A stretch of DNA of 64,000 bases from Zoogloea dura (GTDB lineage Bacteria > Pseudomonadota > Gammaproteobacteria > Burkholderiales > Rhodocyclaceae): positions 301,422-365,421 of the forward strand of contig NZ_JABBGA010000003.1 in the NCBI RefSeq assembly GCF_012927165.1, given 5' to 3'. Position 1 is the first letter of the stretch. Every line of letters starts with the position of its first letter. Shown piece by piece: positions 28,326-37,743 of this stretch. The notes below the pieces were generated by a model. The model had not been told where the DNA came from. It ran no database searches and worked only from the letters and a program-made list of their open reading frames with translations. A program made the translations under genes and the position numbers.

Positions 28326-29368
28326 TGCGCATCCTGATCGTCCGTACCTCGGCCATCGGCGACGTGGTGTTTGCTTCGGCGCTGCCGGGCGCCATCCGCC
28401 GCGCCCATCCCGATGCCCACATCGCCTGGCTGGTCGAGCCGGGGATCCACGAACTGTTGTTGCCTGATCCGGCCATCGACGAGGTCATCACCTGGTCGAA
28501 GGGAGAATGGGTGAAGCTCTGGAAATCCGGCCGCAGGCTCGAGCTGCTGGGGCGGGTACGCCAGCTGCGGCGCGAGCTCCGGGCGCGGCGCTTCGACGTA
28601 GCGGTGGACCTGCAGGGCCTGCTGAAGAGCGGCTTCCTCACCTGGCTGTCCGGTGCGCCGCGGCGGGTCGGCCTGGGGTCCAAGGAAGGCAGCCAGTGGT
28701 TGATGAGTGAAGTCATTCCACGGGGCGGCGAGAAGGCGCGCATCGGTTCCGAATACCAGTACCTGGCGCAGCAGCTGGGTTTTGACGCCGGCGATTTCCT
28801 GCCCACCCTCACGGTGGCGCCGGAGACGGAGGCTGCCGTCGCGGCCAAGCTCGAAGCCCATGGGCTGCAGGTGGGACGCTTTGCGGTCTTCGCCCCCTTC
28901 ACCACGCGCCCCCAGAAACACTGGTTCGAAGACGCCTGGCAGGCCCTGGCGCCGCAACTCATCGAGGCCACCGGCCTGACCCCGGTGATCCTCGGCGGCC
29001 CCGCCGACCAGCAGGCTGCTGCCCGCATCGCCGCTGCCGATCCGCGCATCGTCAACCTGGCCGGCCAGACCCGCCTGCCCGAGGCGGCCGCGGTGATCGC
29101 CCACGCGGCCCTGCTGATCGGGGTGGATACCGGCCTCACCCACATGGGCACGGCCCTGGCCCGGCCCACCGTGGCGATCTTCGGTTCCACCTGCCCCTAT
29201 CAGAACACCGGGCGGTCCACCGGCAGCGTGATCTGGTTGGGCATGCCATGCTCCCCGTGCCGGCGCCGTCCCACCTGTGGCGGCAAGTTCACCTGCCTGC
29301 GCGACATCACCCCGCAGCGGGTGCTGCAACAAGCCCAGGCCATGCTGGCCGCGGAGCACGCCCGATGA
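28325..29368 (+). CDS. waaC: LPS heptosyltransferase I
   Basis: This enzyme adds the first heptose to Kdo in the LPS inner core. The 347-residue GT9 protein has VRTSAIGDVVFASALPGAIRR, AVDLQGLLKSGFLTWLSG, the middle TTRPQKHWFEDAW and the conserved VDTGLTHMGTALARPTVAIFGST motif with the family Asp and His. It is translationally coupled on both sides (TGATG upstream, ATGA downstream). Confidence 0.9.
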   Translation: MRILIVRTSAIGDVVFASALPGAIRRAHPDAHIAWLVEPGIHELLLPDPAIDEVITWSKGEWVKLWKSGRRLELLGRVRQLRRELRARRFDVAVDLQGLLKSGFLTWLSGAPRRVGLGSKEGSQWLMSEVIPRGGEKARIGSEYQYLAQQLGFDAGDFLPTLTVAPETEAAVAAKLEAHGLQVGRFAVFAPFTTRPQKHWFEDAWQALAPQLIEATGLTPVILGGPADQQAAARIAAADPRIVNLAGQTRLPEAAAVIAHAALLIGVDTGLTHMGTALARPTVAIFGSTCPYQNTGRSTGSVIWLGMPCSPCRRRPTCGGKFTCLRDITPQRVLQQAQAMLAAEHAR

Positions 29369-30453
29369 AGATCCTCCACGTGGAATCCGGCAAGCACCTG
29401 TATGGCGGCGCCCGCCAGGTGCTCTACATCACCGAAGGCCTGGCCGCCCAGGGGGTCGATAACCTGCTGGCCTGCCCCCTCGGCAGCGAGATGGCCCGCC
29501 AGCAGCCTGCCGGCACCCGGGTGCTGGCCATGAAGATGGGCGGTGACGCGGACATCGGCCTGGCCTTCCGGCTGGCCCGCCTGATCCGCGCCGAGAAGCC
29601 CGACCTGGTGCACCTCCACAGCCGCCGCGGTGCCGACACCTGGGGCGGGCTGGCGGCCAAGCTGGCCGGCGTGCCCTGCGTGCTGTCGCGGCGGGTGGAC
29701 AACCCTGAGTCGCGCCTTGTCGTGGCGCTGAAGTACCGCCTGTACGACCACGTCATCACCATCTCCGAGGGTATCCGCCAGGTCCTGCTCGACGAGGGCC
29801 TGCCGGCCGGCAAGGTCACCTGCGTGCGCAGTGCGGTCGACCCGGCGCCCTTCCTGCCGGAGGTGGATCCGGAAGCCTTCCGCGCCGAGTTCCGCCTGCC
29901 CCGGGACGCCCTGGTGGCCGGGGTGGTGGCCCAGATGATCCCGCGCAAGGGCCACCGTTATCTCTTCGCAGCGCTGCCCGAACTGGTGGAGCGCTATCCC
30001 GAGCTGCACGTGCTGGTCTTCGGCCAGGGGCCGCTGCAGGCCGAGCTGCGCGCCGATGTGACGGCCCGCAGGCTGGACGGCAACGTCCATTTCGCCGGCT
30101 TCCGACACGATCTGGCCCATTGGATCGGCGGTCTCGACATGCTGGTGCATCCCGCCGAGATGGAAGGCCTGGGCGTCTCCCTGCTGCAGGCGGCGGCGGC
30201 CGGCGTGCCGGTGATCACCAGCCGCGCCGGAGGCTTGCCCGAGGCGGTGCTCGATGGTGTCACCGGCATCCTGTGCCCGCCCGGCGATGTGGCCGCCCTG
30301 GCCGAAGCCGTGGAACGCCTGGCTGGCGACGCGGATCTGCGCCGCCGCTACGGCGAGGCCGGCCGCGCGCGCATCCTGGCCGAGTTCTCCATCGACGGCA
30401 TGGTCGAGGGCAACCGGCGCATCTATGAACACGTCCTGGAGAACCACCGATGA
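29365..30453 (+). CDS. Glycosyltransferase family 4
   Basis: The 362-residue GT-B protein starts MKILHVESGKHLYGGARQVL, has the acceptor-side HLHSRRGADTWGG and the donor-binding region with QMIPRKGH and HPAEMEGLGVSLLQAAAAGVPVITSRAGGLPE (the E-x7-E motif is in EMEGLGVSLLQAA). It lies in the coupled LPS gene string. The sugar is not predictable. Confidence 0.88.
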   Translation: MKILHVESGKHLYGGARQVLYITEGLAAQGVDNLLACPLGSEMARQQPAGTRVLAMKMGGDADIGLAFRLARLIRAEKPDLVHLHSRRGADTWGGLAAKLAGVPCVLSRRVDNPESRLVVALKYRLYDHVITISEGIRQVLLDEGLPAGKVTCVRSAVDPAPFLPEVDPEAFRAEFRLPRDALVAGVVAQMIPRKGHRYLFAALPELVERYPELHVLVFGQGPLQAELRADVTARRLDGNVHFAGFRHDLAHWIGGLDMLVHPAEMEGLGVSLLQAAAAGVPVITSRAGGLPEAVLDGVTGILCPPGDVAALAEAVERLAGDADLRRRYGEAGRARILAEFSIDGMVEGNRRIYEHVLENHR

Positions 30454-31520
30454 AGGTGCTGATGGTCCTGCACAGCCATGACAGCGGCGGTGCCGAGCGC
30501 CATGCCCTGCAACTCATGGGCGGCCTGCGCGAGCGCGGCCACGAGCCGGTCTTTGCGGGCCCGATGGACGGCTGGCTGGGTGACCAGGTCAAGGCGGCCG
30601 GCCTGCCCCATCACCATATTCCGCTGCATGGGCTGATCGACCTGCCCTCCCTGTGGAGCCTGGCGGCCCTGGCCCGCCGCGAGAAGGCCGACCTGATCCA
30701 CGGCCACCTGACCCGCGGGGCGTATTACGCCGGCCTGGGCGGCCGCCTGGCCGGTGTGGCCAACGTGGCCACGGCCCACTCCACCAATGCCGGCAAGCAC
30801 TTCGGCCGGGCCGACCGCATCATCGCGGTGGCCGGGGCGGTGGAGAGCTTCCTGCTCGACCGGGGCTACGAGGCCGAGCGCATCCAGGTGGTGCACAACG
30901 GCATCCCCGACGTGGCAGCCCTGCCTCACACCGGGCGCGAGCAGATGCGCCGGGAGCTCGGCCTGGGCGACGAGCCCTGCCTGCTGATGGCCGCGCGCTT
31001 CATCCATGCCAAGGGCCACGACACCTTGCTCAAGGCTCTCGCCGGCCTGCGCGAGCGCCCCTGGACCCTGCTGCTGGCCGGTGACAAGGGCAGCGAACTG
31101 GGGCAGCGCATGGAAGCCCTGGCCGGGGAACTCGGGCTGGCCGGGCGGGTCCGTTTCCTGGGGCTGCGCGAAGACGTGCCGGCGCTGCTGGGCGCCGCCG
31201 ACATCCTGGTTGCACCGTCGCGCCGCGAGGCCTTGTCCCTGGCCCTGCTGGAGGCCTCGGCCTTCTCGCTGCCGATTGTCGCCACCTGGGTGGGCGGCAC
31301 CGGCGAGGTGGTGAAGGAGGGCGACAACGGTTTCCTGGTGCCGCCGGATGATCCCGCGGGGCTGGCCACGGCGCTCGCTCCGCTGCTCGAGGACCCGGCC
31401 CTGCGGCGCGACTGCGGCGCCCGGGCGCGGGCCCGCTTCGAGGATGGCTTCACCCTGGAAGCCATGCTGGACAAGACCCTGGTGGTTTACCGCCAGGCCC
31501 TGGAGGCCCATTCCAAGTGA
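30450..31520 (+). CDS. Glycosyltransferase family 4
   Basis: The 356-residue GT-B protein starts with MVLHSHDSGGAERHALQL, a typical GT4 N-terminus, and has the C-terminal donor motif SRREALSLALLEASAFSLPIVAT followed by GGTGEVV. ATGA overlap with the previous gene and GTGA overlap with the next indicate one translation-coupled unit for core oligosaccharide assembly. Confidence 0.88.
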   Translation: MKVLMVLHSHDSGGAERHALQLMGGLRERGHEPVFAGPMDGWLGDQVKAAGLPHHHIPLHGLIDLPSLWSLAALARREKADLIHGHLTRGAYYAGLGGRLAGVANVATAHSTNAGKHFGRADRIIAVAGAVESFLLDRGYEAERIQVVHNGIPDVAALPHTGREQMRRELGLGDEPCLLMAARFIHAKGHDTLLKALAGLRERPWTLLLAGDKGSELGQRMEALAGELGLAGRVRFLGLREDVPALLGAADILVAPSRREALSLALLEASAFSLPIVATWVGGTGEVVKEGDNGFLVPPDDPAGLATALAPLLEDPALRRDCGARARARFEDGFTLEAMLDKTLVVYRQALEAHSK

Positions 31521-32257
31521 CGCAAGTTCAGATCCTGATGTACCACCGGGTGGGCCACTTTCCCGGCCGGGTCAAGGCGCATGGTGCGCTCTACTGCCAC
31601 CTGCCGCGCTTCCGTGCCCAGATGAAGATGTTCCGGGTGATGGGCTACACCGTGATCGGCCTCGACGAGGCGGCGGCCGGCCTGCGCGGCGAGCAGGTCT
31701 TGCCCGCCCGGCCCCTGGTGCTGACCTTCGACGACGCCTACGTGGATTTCCTCGAGAACGCCGCGCCGGTGCTCAAGGCCCATGGCTACCCGGCCACCGT
31801 GTACGCGGTGAGCAGCCTGGTGGGCGCCACCTCGTCCTGGGTGGCCCCGGAGGGCCTCGAGCCAGCCCCCCTGATGAACGCCGCCCAGCTCCGTGAGATC
31901 CAGTCCCTGGGTTTCACGGTGGGCTCCCACACGGTCAGTCATCCGCGCCTGGCCCAGGCCGACGACGGCCGCATCCGCAGCGAGTTGCAGGACAGCAAGG
32001 TGGCCCTGGAAGACATCCTCGGCCAGCCGGTGAAGCACTTCTGCTACCCCTACGGCAGCCACGACATCCGCGCCGTGAATGCCGCTGCCGAGGCTGGCTA
32101 TCTCACCGCCACCACCTGCGTACGCGCCGCCGCCACGCCTGCCGACGACCTGCTGACCCTGCCGCGCAAGGCGGTGTCCCGCGGGGACGATGTCTTCGGC
32201 GTGGCGTGGAAGCTGCTGACCAAGAATACCCCCAAGAACCCGCAGCTCCGGCGCTAG
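31517..32257 (+). CDS. Polysaccharide deacetylase (NodB domain)
   Basis: The 246-residue protein (GTG start 31517) has the five NodB elements: LTFDDAY (motif 1, metal-binding Asp pair), VGSHTVSHPRL (motif 2, H-x3-H), and HFCYPYGSHD (motif 3). It has no signal peptide, so it may act on a cytoplasmic lipid-linked sugar or be membrane-associated through partners. As the last gene of the coupled cluster it probably edits an LPS sugar. Confidence 0.87.
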   Translation: MTQVQILMYHRVGHFPGRVKAHGALYCHLPRFRAQMKMFRVMGYTVIGLDEAAAGLRGEQVLPARPLVLTFDDAYVDFLENAAPVLKAHGYPATVYAVSSLVGATSSWVAPEGLEPAPLMNAAQLREIQSLGFTVGSHTVSHPRLAQADDGRIRSELQDSKVALEDILGQPVKHFCYPYGSHDIRAVNAAAEAGYLTATTCVRAAATPADDLLTLPRKAVSRGDDVFGVAWKLLTKNTPKNPQLRR

Positions 32258-32258
32258 C

Positions 32259-33275
32259 CTAATCCTCCCGTCGCCGGAAGGCCCACCACGCTGCCGCCAG
32301 CGTGAAGCTGGCGATGATCGCCACCACGATCCAGAAGCCGTGCTCGTGCTCGGCCAGTGGAATGCCGCCCACGTTCATGCCGAGCAGGCCGGCGATCATG
32401 TTGATCGGCAGGGCCAGCACGGTGACCATGGTCAGCACGAAGACGCTGCGGTTGGTTTCCTCGGTGACCCGCGCCGCCACTTCCTCCTGCAGCAGTTTGA
32501 TGCGTTCCTGCAGGGCCGTCATGTCGCCCAGCACGGCGGAGAACTCTTCGGTGGAATGGCGCAGCTCCTGCACGTCGCGGGTGGCGATCCAGGCCGGTGG
32601 CTGGTTGAGCAGGCGGAACAGGGCGCCGGGCTCGGGCGCCAGCAGGCGGCGCAGGCGCACCAGCACGCGGCGCAGCGAGCCCAGGCGGCTCCGGCTCTGA
32701 TGCACCCGGTCGGCCAGCAGGCTGTCCTCGATCTTGTCCACCCGGGCCGTTGCCGACCGCACAATCTGCACCAGGACGTCGGCCTGGTCGCGCAGCAGAT
32801 GGGTCAGCAGGGCGGTTGGCGACTCGAAGGTCTCGCCGCCCTTGACGGCTTCGCGCAGGCGGTCGATGGAGCGCAGCGGCTGGAGGCGGGCGCTGAGCAG
32901 GGTGCGCTGGTCCACCCACAGCCATTGGGTGGCGATCTGCGAGGGCTCGAAGTCGAACTGGTAATGCACGTCGTTGACCACCGCGATCAGCGCTTCGTGG
33001 GCGTACTCGATGCGGGTGGACCGGGAGCCCTCGTGCAGGGCATCGAAGAAGGCCTCGGCCTCACCCAGGTGGTCCCGCAGCCAGCGCTCGGTGACCGCGT
33101 TGGCCAGGTTGAAGTGCAGCCAGGCGAAGCTGCCATCCGGCGCGGGGCCGTTGCCCCGCAGCCAGGCGGCCGCGGCCTGGGTGTCCATGGTTTCGCCGCT
33201 GGCGCCGGGGCGGAACAGGAAGCCGGAGATCAGGCCCGAGCGGTCGGAGCCATAGGAAGCATCGGAAGGCAGCAC
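32259..33275 (-). CDS. zntB: CorA/ZntB-family divalent cation transporter
   Basis: The 338-residue protein has a large cytoplasmic domain, a long helix and two C-terminal transmembrane segments with the GMN signature between them (AGLLGMNVGGIP). The downstream GGIPLAEHEHGFW loop resembles ZntB more than CorA. ZntB moves zinc; the substrate here is inferred. The start is a GTG at 33275. The stop lies one base from the convergent deacetylase stop. Confidence 0.85.
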   Translation of the reverse strand: MLPSDASYGSDRSGLISGFLFRPGASGETMDTQAAAAWLRGNGPAPDGSFAWLHFNLANAVTERWLRDHLGEAEAFFDALHEGSRSTRIEYAHEALIAVVNDVHYQFDFEPSQIATQWLWVDQRTLLSARLQPLRSIDRLREAVKGGETFESPTALLTHLLRDQADVLVQIVRSATARVDKIEDSLLADRVHQSRSRLGSLRRVLVRLRRLLAPEPGALFRLLNQPPAWIATRDVQELRHSTEEFSAVLGDMTALQERIKLLQEEVAARVTEETNRSVFVLTMVTVLALPINMIAGLLGMNVGGIPLAEHEHGFWIVVAIIASFTLAAAWWAFRRRED

Positions 33276-33363
33276 GGTGGGGGCGTCGGGGCTGGCGCAG
33301 AAAAAGGCTCGGACCGCGAGCCTGAACGATGCACATGACGCGGCCGTGACAATCCATCCATCC

Positions 33364-33870
33364 TCACCAGTAGGCCGGGTAGCGCCCGGGCCCGCGCAGG
33401 TTGTTGTAGACCAGGGCCACCGCCACCAGCACCAGGGCGCCGGCGAGGGTCGGGGTGAGCAGGAAGGCCCAGCCCGGCGTCGCCAGGAAGACGATCACCG
33501 GGTTGGAGCCGGCCGGTGGATGCACGCAGCGCAGGGCCATCATGCCCATGATGGCCAGCGCCACGGCCACGGCGGCGGCCCACCAGTGCGGCCCGAACAC
33601 GGCCAGGCAGGCCAGTCCGGTGAAGCTGCTCAGGACGTGCCCGAAGACCACATTGCGGGGCTGCGAGAAGGGCACGTCGGGAAAGCCGAAGACCAGCACG
33701 CAGGAGGCACCGAAGGAGCCCAGCACCAGGGCTTGCGACAAGCCTTCGGCCAGCCCCGCCACCACGGCGATGGCCAGGAAGCCGCCGAGGCCGGAGAGGG
33801 CGATGACGCGGGCAGGAGGCACCGGGGGCAGGGCAGCACCCCCGCGCAGGCGGGACAGGAAGGCGGACAT
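33364..33870 (-). CDS. HPP-family membrane protein
   Basis: The 168-residue protein has about four hydrophobic segments and the family motif CVHPPAGSNP. Members are linked to nitrite or anion transport in plants and cyanobacteria; the bacterial role is not firmly set. It is divergent from a TetR regulator with a perfect palindrome 22 nt upstream of its start, so it is probably the regulated target. Confidence 0.82.
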   Translation of the reverse strand: MSAFLSRLRGGAALPPVPPARVIALSGLGGFLAIAVVAGLAEGLSQALVLGSFGASCVLVFGFPDVPFSQPRNVVFGHVLSSFTGLACLAVFGPHWWAAAVAVALAIMGMMALRCVHPPAGSNPVIVFLATPGWAFLLTPTLAGALVLVAVALVYNNLRGPGRYPAYW

Positions 33871-33891
33871 GGGAACCTCGTCGCTAGAGTG

Positions 33892-33909
33892 GTAGACAGA
33901 TCTGTCTAC
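33892..33909. promoter_or_regulatory. 18-bp perfect palindrome, likely TetR operator
   Basis: GTAGACAGATCTGTCTAC is a perfect palindrome in the 94-nt space between the divergent HPP gene and the TetR gene. It is the size and place expected for a TetR-dimer site and would control both promoters. Binding is inferred from position. Confidence 0.75.
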
Positions 33910-33964
33910 TCTAACGGTTTGCCGCTGCTTTGCAAGCCTGCCCGGGAGGCGTTATGGTGCGCCC

Positions 33965-34582
33965 ATGCCCCGTCGTCCCGCTGCCCGTCCGCTCTCCGAA
34001 ACCCCTGTGCGTGTCGATCGCCGTGCCCACCTGGTGGATACCGCCCTGCGCCTGTTTGCCGCCGGGGGCTACCACGGGGTCGGCATCGACACCATCCTGG
34101 CCACTGCCGGGGTGGCCAAGAAGACCCTGTACAGCCATTTTCCGTCCAAGACCGAGCTGATCGCCGAAGTGCTGCGGGAGCGCGACCGCCGCTTCCGGGC
34201 CAGCCTGGAGGCCGGCGTGGCCGGGCGGGAGGCGCCGCTGGAGCGCCTGCAGGCGGTGTTCGAATGGCATGCCCGCTGGTTCGCCGAACCGGACTTTGCC
34301 GGCTGCATGTTCCTCAACGTGGCGGCGGAATTCCATGCCGGGGAGGCCGGCCTGGCGCAGATCGCCCGGGATCACAAGCAGGCCCTGGAGACCTTCCTGG
34401 CCGGGCTGCTGGTGCCGCTGACGGGGGCGGAGGCTGCCCTGGCCCGGGCGGCGGAGTTCAACCTGCTGCTCGACGGGGCGATCGGCGTGGCCCTGGTCAG
34501 CGGTGACGGTGCCGGGGCGGCGGCGCGCGCCTGGGACATGGCGCGCCGCCTGCTGGCGCCCCTGCCGGCGGCTCAGGGGTAG
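33965..34582 (+). CDS. TetR-family transcriptional regulator
   Basis: The 205-residue protein has an N-terminal helix-turn-helix (about residues 20-65): [41 protein letters not shown] read in segments. The C-terminal ligand domain contains [14 protein letters not shown], often seen in regulators of the type that includes TetR_C_11-like domains. It probably represses itself and the HPP gene through the palindrome at 33892. Its stop overlaps the convergent gdh stop by 10 nt. Confidence 0.9.
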   Translation: MPRRPAARPLSETPVRVDRRAHLVDTALRLFAAGGYHGVGIDTILATAGVAKKTLYSHFPSKTELIAEVLRERDRRFRASLEAGVAGREAPLERLQAVFEWHARWFAEPDFAGCMFLNVAAEFHAGEAGLAQIARDHKQALETFLAGLLVPLTGAEAALARAAEFNLLLDGAIGVALVSGDGAGAAARAWDMARRLLAPLPAAQG

Positions 34583-35859
34583 AGGCCGCGCACCTTGTGG
34601 GCCAGCAGTACCCGCTCGCAGCCCAGCACGAAGGCGGCGGTGCGCAGCGGGATGCCCTTGGCCCGGGCGGCGTCCCACACCGCCGTGAAGGCTTCACGCA
34701 TGATCCGGTCGAGGCGGGCGTTGATCTCGTCCTCGGTCCAGAAGAAGGCGCTGATGTCCTGCACCCACTCGAAGTAGCTCACCGTCACGCCGCCGGCGTT
34801 GGCCAGCACGTCGGGGATCACCGTGATGCCGCGCTCCTGCAGGATCAGGTCGGCTTCCGGGGTGGTCGGGCCGTTGGCGCCTTCGACCAGGATGCGCGCA
34901 TGGATGCGTTCGGCGACGGCCGGGGTGATCTGGTTTTCCATGGCGGCGGCCACCAGGATGTCGGCCTCCACGCTCCAGAAGCGGTCGGCGTCGATGGTCT
35001 CGGCGCCTGGGGCACCGCTCAGGCGGCCCTGCTGCTGGCGCCAGGCCTTGGCGGCGTGCACATCGAGACCGGACGGGTTGGCGATCGCGCCCGAGCTGTC
35101 CTGCAGGGCCACCACCCTGGCGCCCGCCTCGGCAAACAGGCGGGCCGCCGCCTCGCCGACATTGCCGAAGCCCTGCACCGCCACCCGCGCGCCGTTGATG
35201 TCCATGCCCAGGCGTTTGGCGGCTTCCACGGTGCTCACGAAGACGCCGCGCCCGGTGGCATCCTTGCGGCCCAGGCTGCCGCCCAGGCTGATCGGTTTGC
35301 CGGTGACCACGCCCATCGAGGTCCGCCCTTCATTCATGGAGTAGGTGTCCATCATCCAGGCCATCACCTGCTCGTTGGTGTTGATGTCCGGCGCCGGAAT
35401 GTCCTTGTCCTGGCCCAGCAGGATGTGGATCTCGCTGGTGTAGCGGCGGGTCAGGCGCTCCAGCTCGGCCAGGGAGAGCTGCTTGGGATCCACCCGCACG
35501 CCGCCCTTGGCGCCGCCGAAGGGCACGTTCACCACGGCGTTCTTCACCGTCATCCAGGCCGACAGGGCCATCACCTCGGCCAGGGTCACGTCCGGGTGGA
35601 AGCGGATGCCGCCCTTGCCGGGCCCGCGCGCCAGGTTGTGCTGCACCCGGTAGCCCTCGAAATGGGCCATCTCGCCGTCGTCGAGGCGGATCGGCACATT
35701 GACGATCAACGCCCGCATGGGGCGGGTGAGCAGCGGGGTGAGGGGACGCAGCTCGGCGGACAGGTGGGGTTCGACCCGGTCGATCTGGACCAGGAAGGTC
35801 TCCCAGGGGCCGAGGTGCTCGGCGGACAGGTAGGACGGGATGTGCGCGACGTTGTTCAT
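34573..35859 (-). CDS. gdhA: Glutamate dehydrogenase (Glu/Leu/Phe/Val family)
   Basis: The enzyme deaminates glutamate to 2-oxoglutarate (or the reverse). The 428-residue protein has the substrate-site [11 protein letters not shown] and [13 protein letters not shown] motifs, [19 protein letters not shown], and the nucleotide-binding [10 protein letters not shown]. The ATG at 35859 has a strong GGAGGAGG site eight bases upstream. It lies 73 nt after pxpA on the same strand, so 5-oxoproline-derived glutamate could feed it directly. Cofactor (NAD or NADP) was not assigned. Confidence 0.92.
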   Translation of the reverse strand: MNNVAHIPSYLSAEHLGPWETFLVQIDRVEPHLSAELRPLTPLLTRPMRALIVNVPIRLDDGEMAHFEGYRVQHNLARGPGKGGIRFHPDVTLAEVMALSAWMTVKNAVVNVPFGGAKGGVRVDPKQLSLAELERLTRRYTSEIHILLGQDKDIPAPDINTNEQVMAWMMDTYSMNEGRTSMGVVTGKPISLGGSLGRKDATGRGVFVSTVEAAKRLGMDINGARVAVQGFGNVGEAAARLFAEAGARVVALQDSSGAIANPSGLDVHAAKAWRQQQGRLSGAPGAETIDADRFWSVEADILVAAAMENQITPAVAERIHARILVEGANGPTTPEADLILQERGITVIPDVLANAGGVTVSYFEWVQDISAFFWTEDEINARLDRIMREAFTAVWDAARAKGIPLRTAAFVLGCERVLLAHKVRGLYP

Positions 35860-35932
35860 GTTGTGCCTCCTCCTTGTGCCGATTGGACGGCTGATGCAGC
35901 GATGCGGTTCCGGCCGGGCGTGGCCGTCCGTG

Positions 35933-36712
35933 TCAGATGACGCGGTCCAGGTCCACCAGGCTGACCAGCCGGTAGCCCTGGCGACCCAGGCCGTCCCGCA
36001 GCAGGGCGGCGGTGGCGACCGCCTCGGGGCTGTCGCCATGCACGCAGATGCTGCCGATGGAAGTGGGCCGGCGGACGCCATTGACCGAGATGAGGGCCTG
36101 TTCGGCGAGCATGGCCGTCACGTGGGCGAGGGCGGCCTCGGCGCCGTGGATCATGGCGTCGGGCCGGCTGCGCGGCACCAGGTTGCCATCGTCCAGGTAG
36201 GCCCGGTCGGCGAAGATCTCCTGCACCACCCGCAGGCCGGCGGACTGGCCGGCGTGGACCAGCTCGGAGCAGGCCGGGGCGAGCAGGATCAGGCCGGGGT
36301 CGAAGGCCTTGATCGCACGGGCCACCGTGGCCGCCAGCGCGGCGTCCCGGCAGGCCATGTTGCTGAGGGCGCCGTGGGGCTTGACGTGGGCCATGGCCAG
36401 CCCTTCAGCGCGGGCCATGCCGGCCAGGGCTGCCATCTGGTAGAGCAGGATGGCCTCCAGCTCGTCGGCGGGCAAGGTCATGGGCCGGCGGCCGAAGCCC
36501 TGCAGGTCGGGGAAGGAGGGGTGGGCACCGATGCCGACGCCGGCGTCGCGGGCCAGGCGCAGGGTGCGCCGCATCACCAGCGGGTCGCCAGCGTGGAAGC
36601 CGCAGGCCAGGTTGGCGCTGCCGACGATGGCGAGCAGGGCGGCGTCGCTGCCCATCTCCCAGGCGCCGTAGCTTTCGCCGAGGTCGGCATTGAGATTGAT
36701 CGTGGCTGTCAT
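35933..36712 (-). CDS. pxpA: 5-oxoprolinase subunit A (LamB/YcsF family)
   Basis: PxpA works with PxpB and PxpC to cleave 5-oxoproline to glutamate with ATP. The 259-residue protein begins [19 protein letters not shown] and has [31 protein letters not shown] and the late VHGDSPEAV, all diagnostic. It overlaps pxpC by 4 nt (ATGA). Confidence 0.95.
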   Translation of the reverse strand: MTATINLNADLGESYGAWEMGSDAALLAIVGSANLACGFHAGDPLVMRRTLRLARDAGVGIGAHPSFPDLQGFGRRPMTLPADELEAILLYQMAALAGMARAEGLAMAHVKPHGALSNMACRDAALAATVARAIKAFDPGLILLAPACSELVHAGQSAGLRVVQEIFADRAYLDDGNLVPRSRPDAMIHGAEAALAHVTAMLAEQALISVNGVRRPTSIGSICVHGDSPEAVATAALLRDGLGRQGYRLVSLVDLDRVI

Positions 36713-37743
36713 GGCTGGGTCTGGAGAGGGTCTTCGTCGCCGCGGACGGCGGCGCCGGCCAGGTTGGCGGCGAGCAGGGCGGCGCTGTCGGTGAGGCCGC
36801 CACGCGGCCGGATCGAGGCCTGCCAGGCCTGCAGCCGACTTGCCAGGTCAGCCCGGGCGGCGGCGGCCTGGCGGGCATCCACGGCCGCAAAGCGCAGGCT
36901 GTCGCCGGCTTGCAGGTGGGCGATGCGGGGCAGGTCGGCGCGGATCACGGTGGCGATCTTGGGGTAGCCGCCCACGGTCTGGCAATCCGCCAGCAGCAGG
37001 ATCGGGCGGCCGTCGGCAGGCACCTGGATGGCCCCCGGGGCCACCCCGTCGGAGACGATGTCGGCGCCGAGTTCGCTGTGAGCGAGGGGCGGGCCGTCGA
37101 GGCGGATGCCCATGCGGTCGCGCTGCTGTCCGATCCGGTAGGGCTCGGACAGGAAGGTGGCGAGGGCGGAGGGGGTGAAGTGCCCGGCCTGGGGGCCGGG
37201 GATCACGCGGATCGGGCCGTCGGGGTGGAGCAAGGAGTCGGCCTGCAGGTCGGGCTGTGCCCTGTCGGTGGCCTGCCGGCAGGGCAGGCGCTGGCCGGCC
37301 TGCAGCGGCGGAGGGCCCAGCCCGGCCCGCGGATAGCTGGCGCGGCTGCCCAGGGCGGGCATAACCTGCAGGCCGCCGCTCACCGCCAGGTAGCCCGCGC
37401 CCGGGGCGTTGACCAGGTGCAGGGTGTCACCCGCCTGCAGGGTGAGGGCGGACCACGCGGCAACCGGGCGGGGCGGGCCGTCCCGGGGGATCAGGCGGCC
37501 AGCCAGGGAACCGCCCAGGGCGATGCGCAGGGGGGCGTCGACGGCCCGCAGCACGGGGCCGGCGAGGAGCACCTCCAGGCCGGCCGCGCCCGCCTCGTTG
37601 CCGGCCAGCAGATTGGCGGCGGCGAGGCCCGTCGGATCCAGTGCGCCCGAGAGCGGTACGCCGATGGCCCGATGGCCGCTGCGTCCGGCGTCCTGCACGC
37701 TGACCCCGAGCCCGGGCGAGACGATCTCAAGCCAGGCGTTCAC
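36709..37743 (-). CDS. pxpC: 5-oxoprolinase subunit C (biotin-dependent carboxyltransferase-like)
   Basis: The 344-residue protein has the PxpC/KipA pattern IVSPGLGVSVQDAGRSGHRAIGVP split by the family gaps, SGALDPTGLAAANLL, the PGPQAGHF segment and DCQTVGGYPKIATVI. It is one of three subunits of the ATP-dependent 5-oxoprolinase. It is coupled to both neighbours by ATGA overlaps. Confidence 0.93.
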   Translation of the reverse strand: MNAWLEIVSPGLGVSVQDAGRSGHRAIGVPLSGALDPTGLAAANLLAGNEAGAAGLEVLLAGPVLRAVDAPLRIALGGSLAGRLIPRDGPPRPVAAWSALTLQAGDTLHLVNAPGAGYLAVSGGLQVMPALGSRASYPRAGLGPPPLQAGQRLPCRQATDRAQPDLQADSLLHPDGPIRVIPGPQAGHFTPSALATFLSEPYRIGQQRDRMGIRLDGPPLAHSELGADIVSDGVAPGAIQVPADGRPILLLADCQTVGGYPKIATVIRADLPRIAHLQAGDSLRFAAVDARQAAAARADLASRLQAWQASIRPRGGLTDSAALLAANLAGAAVRGDEDPLQTQP

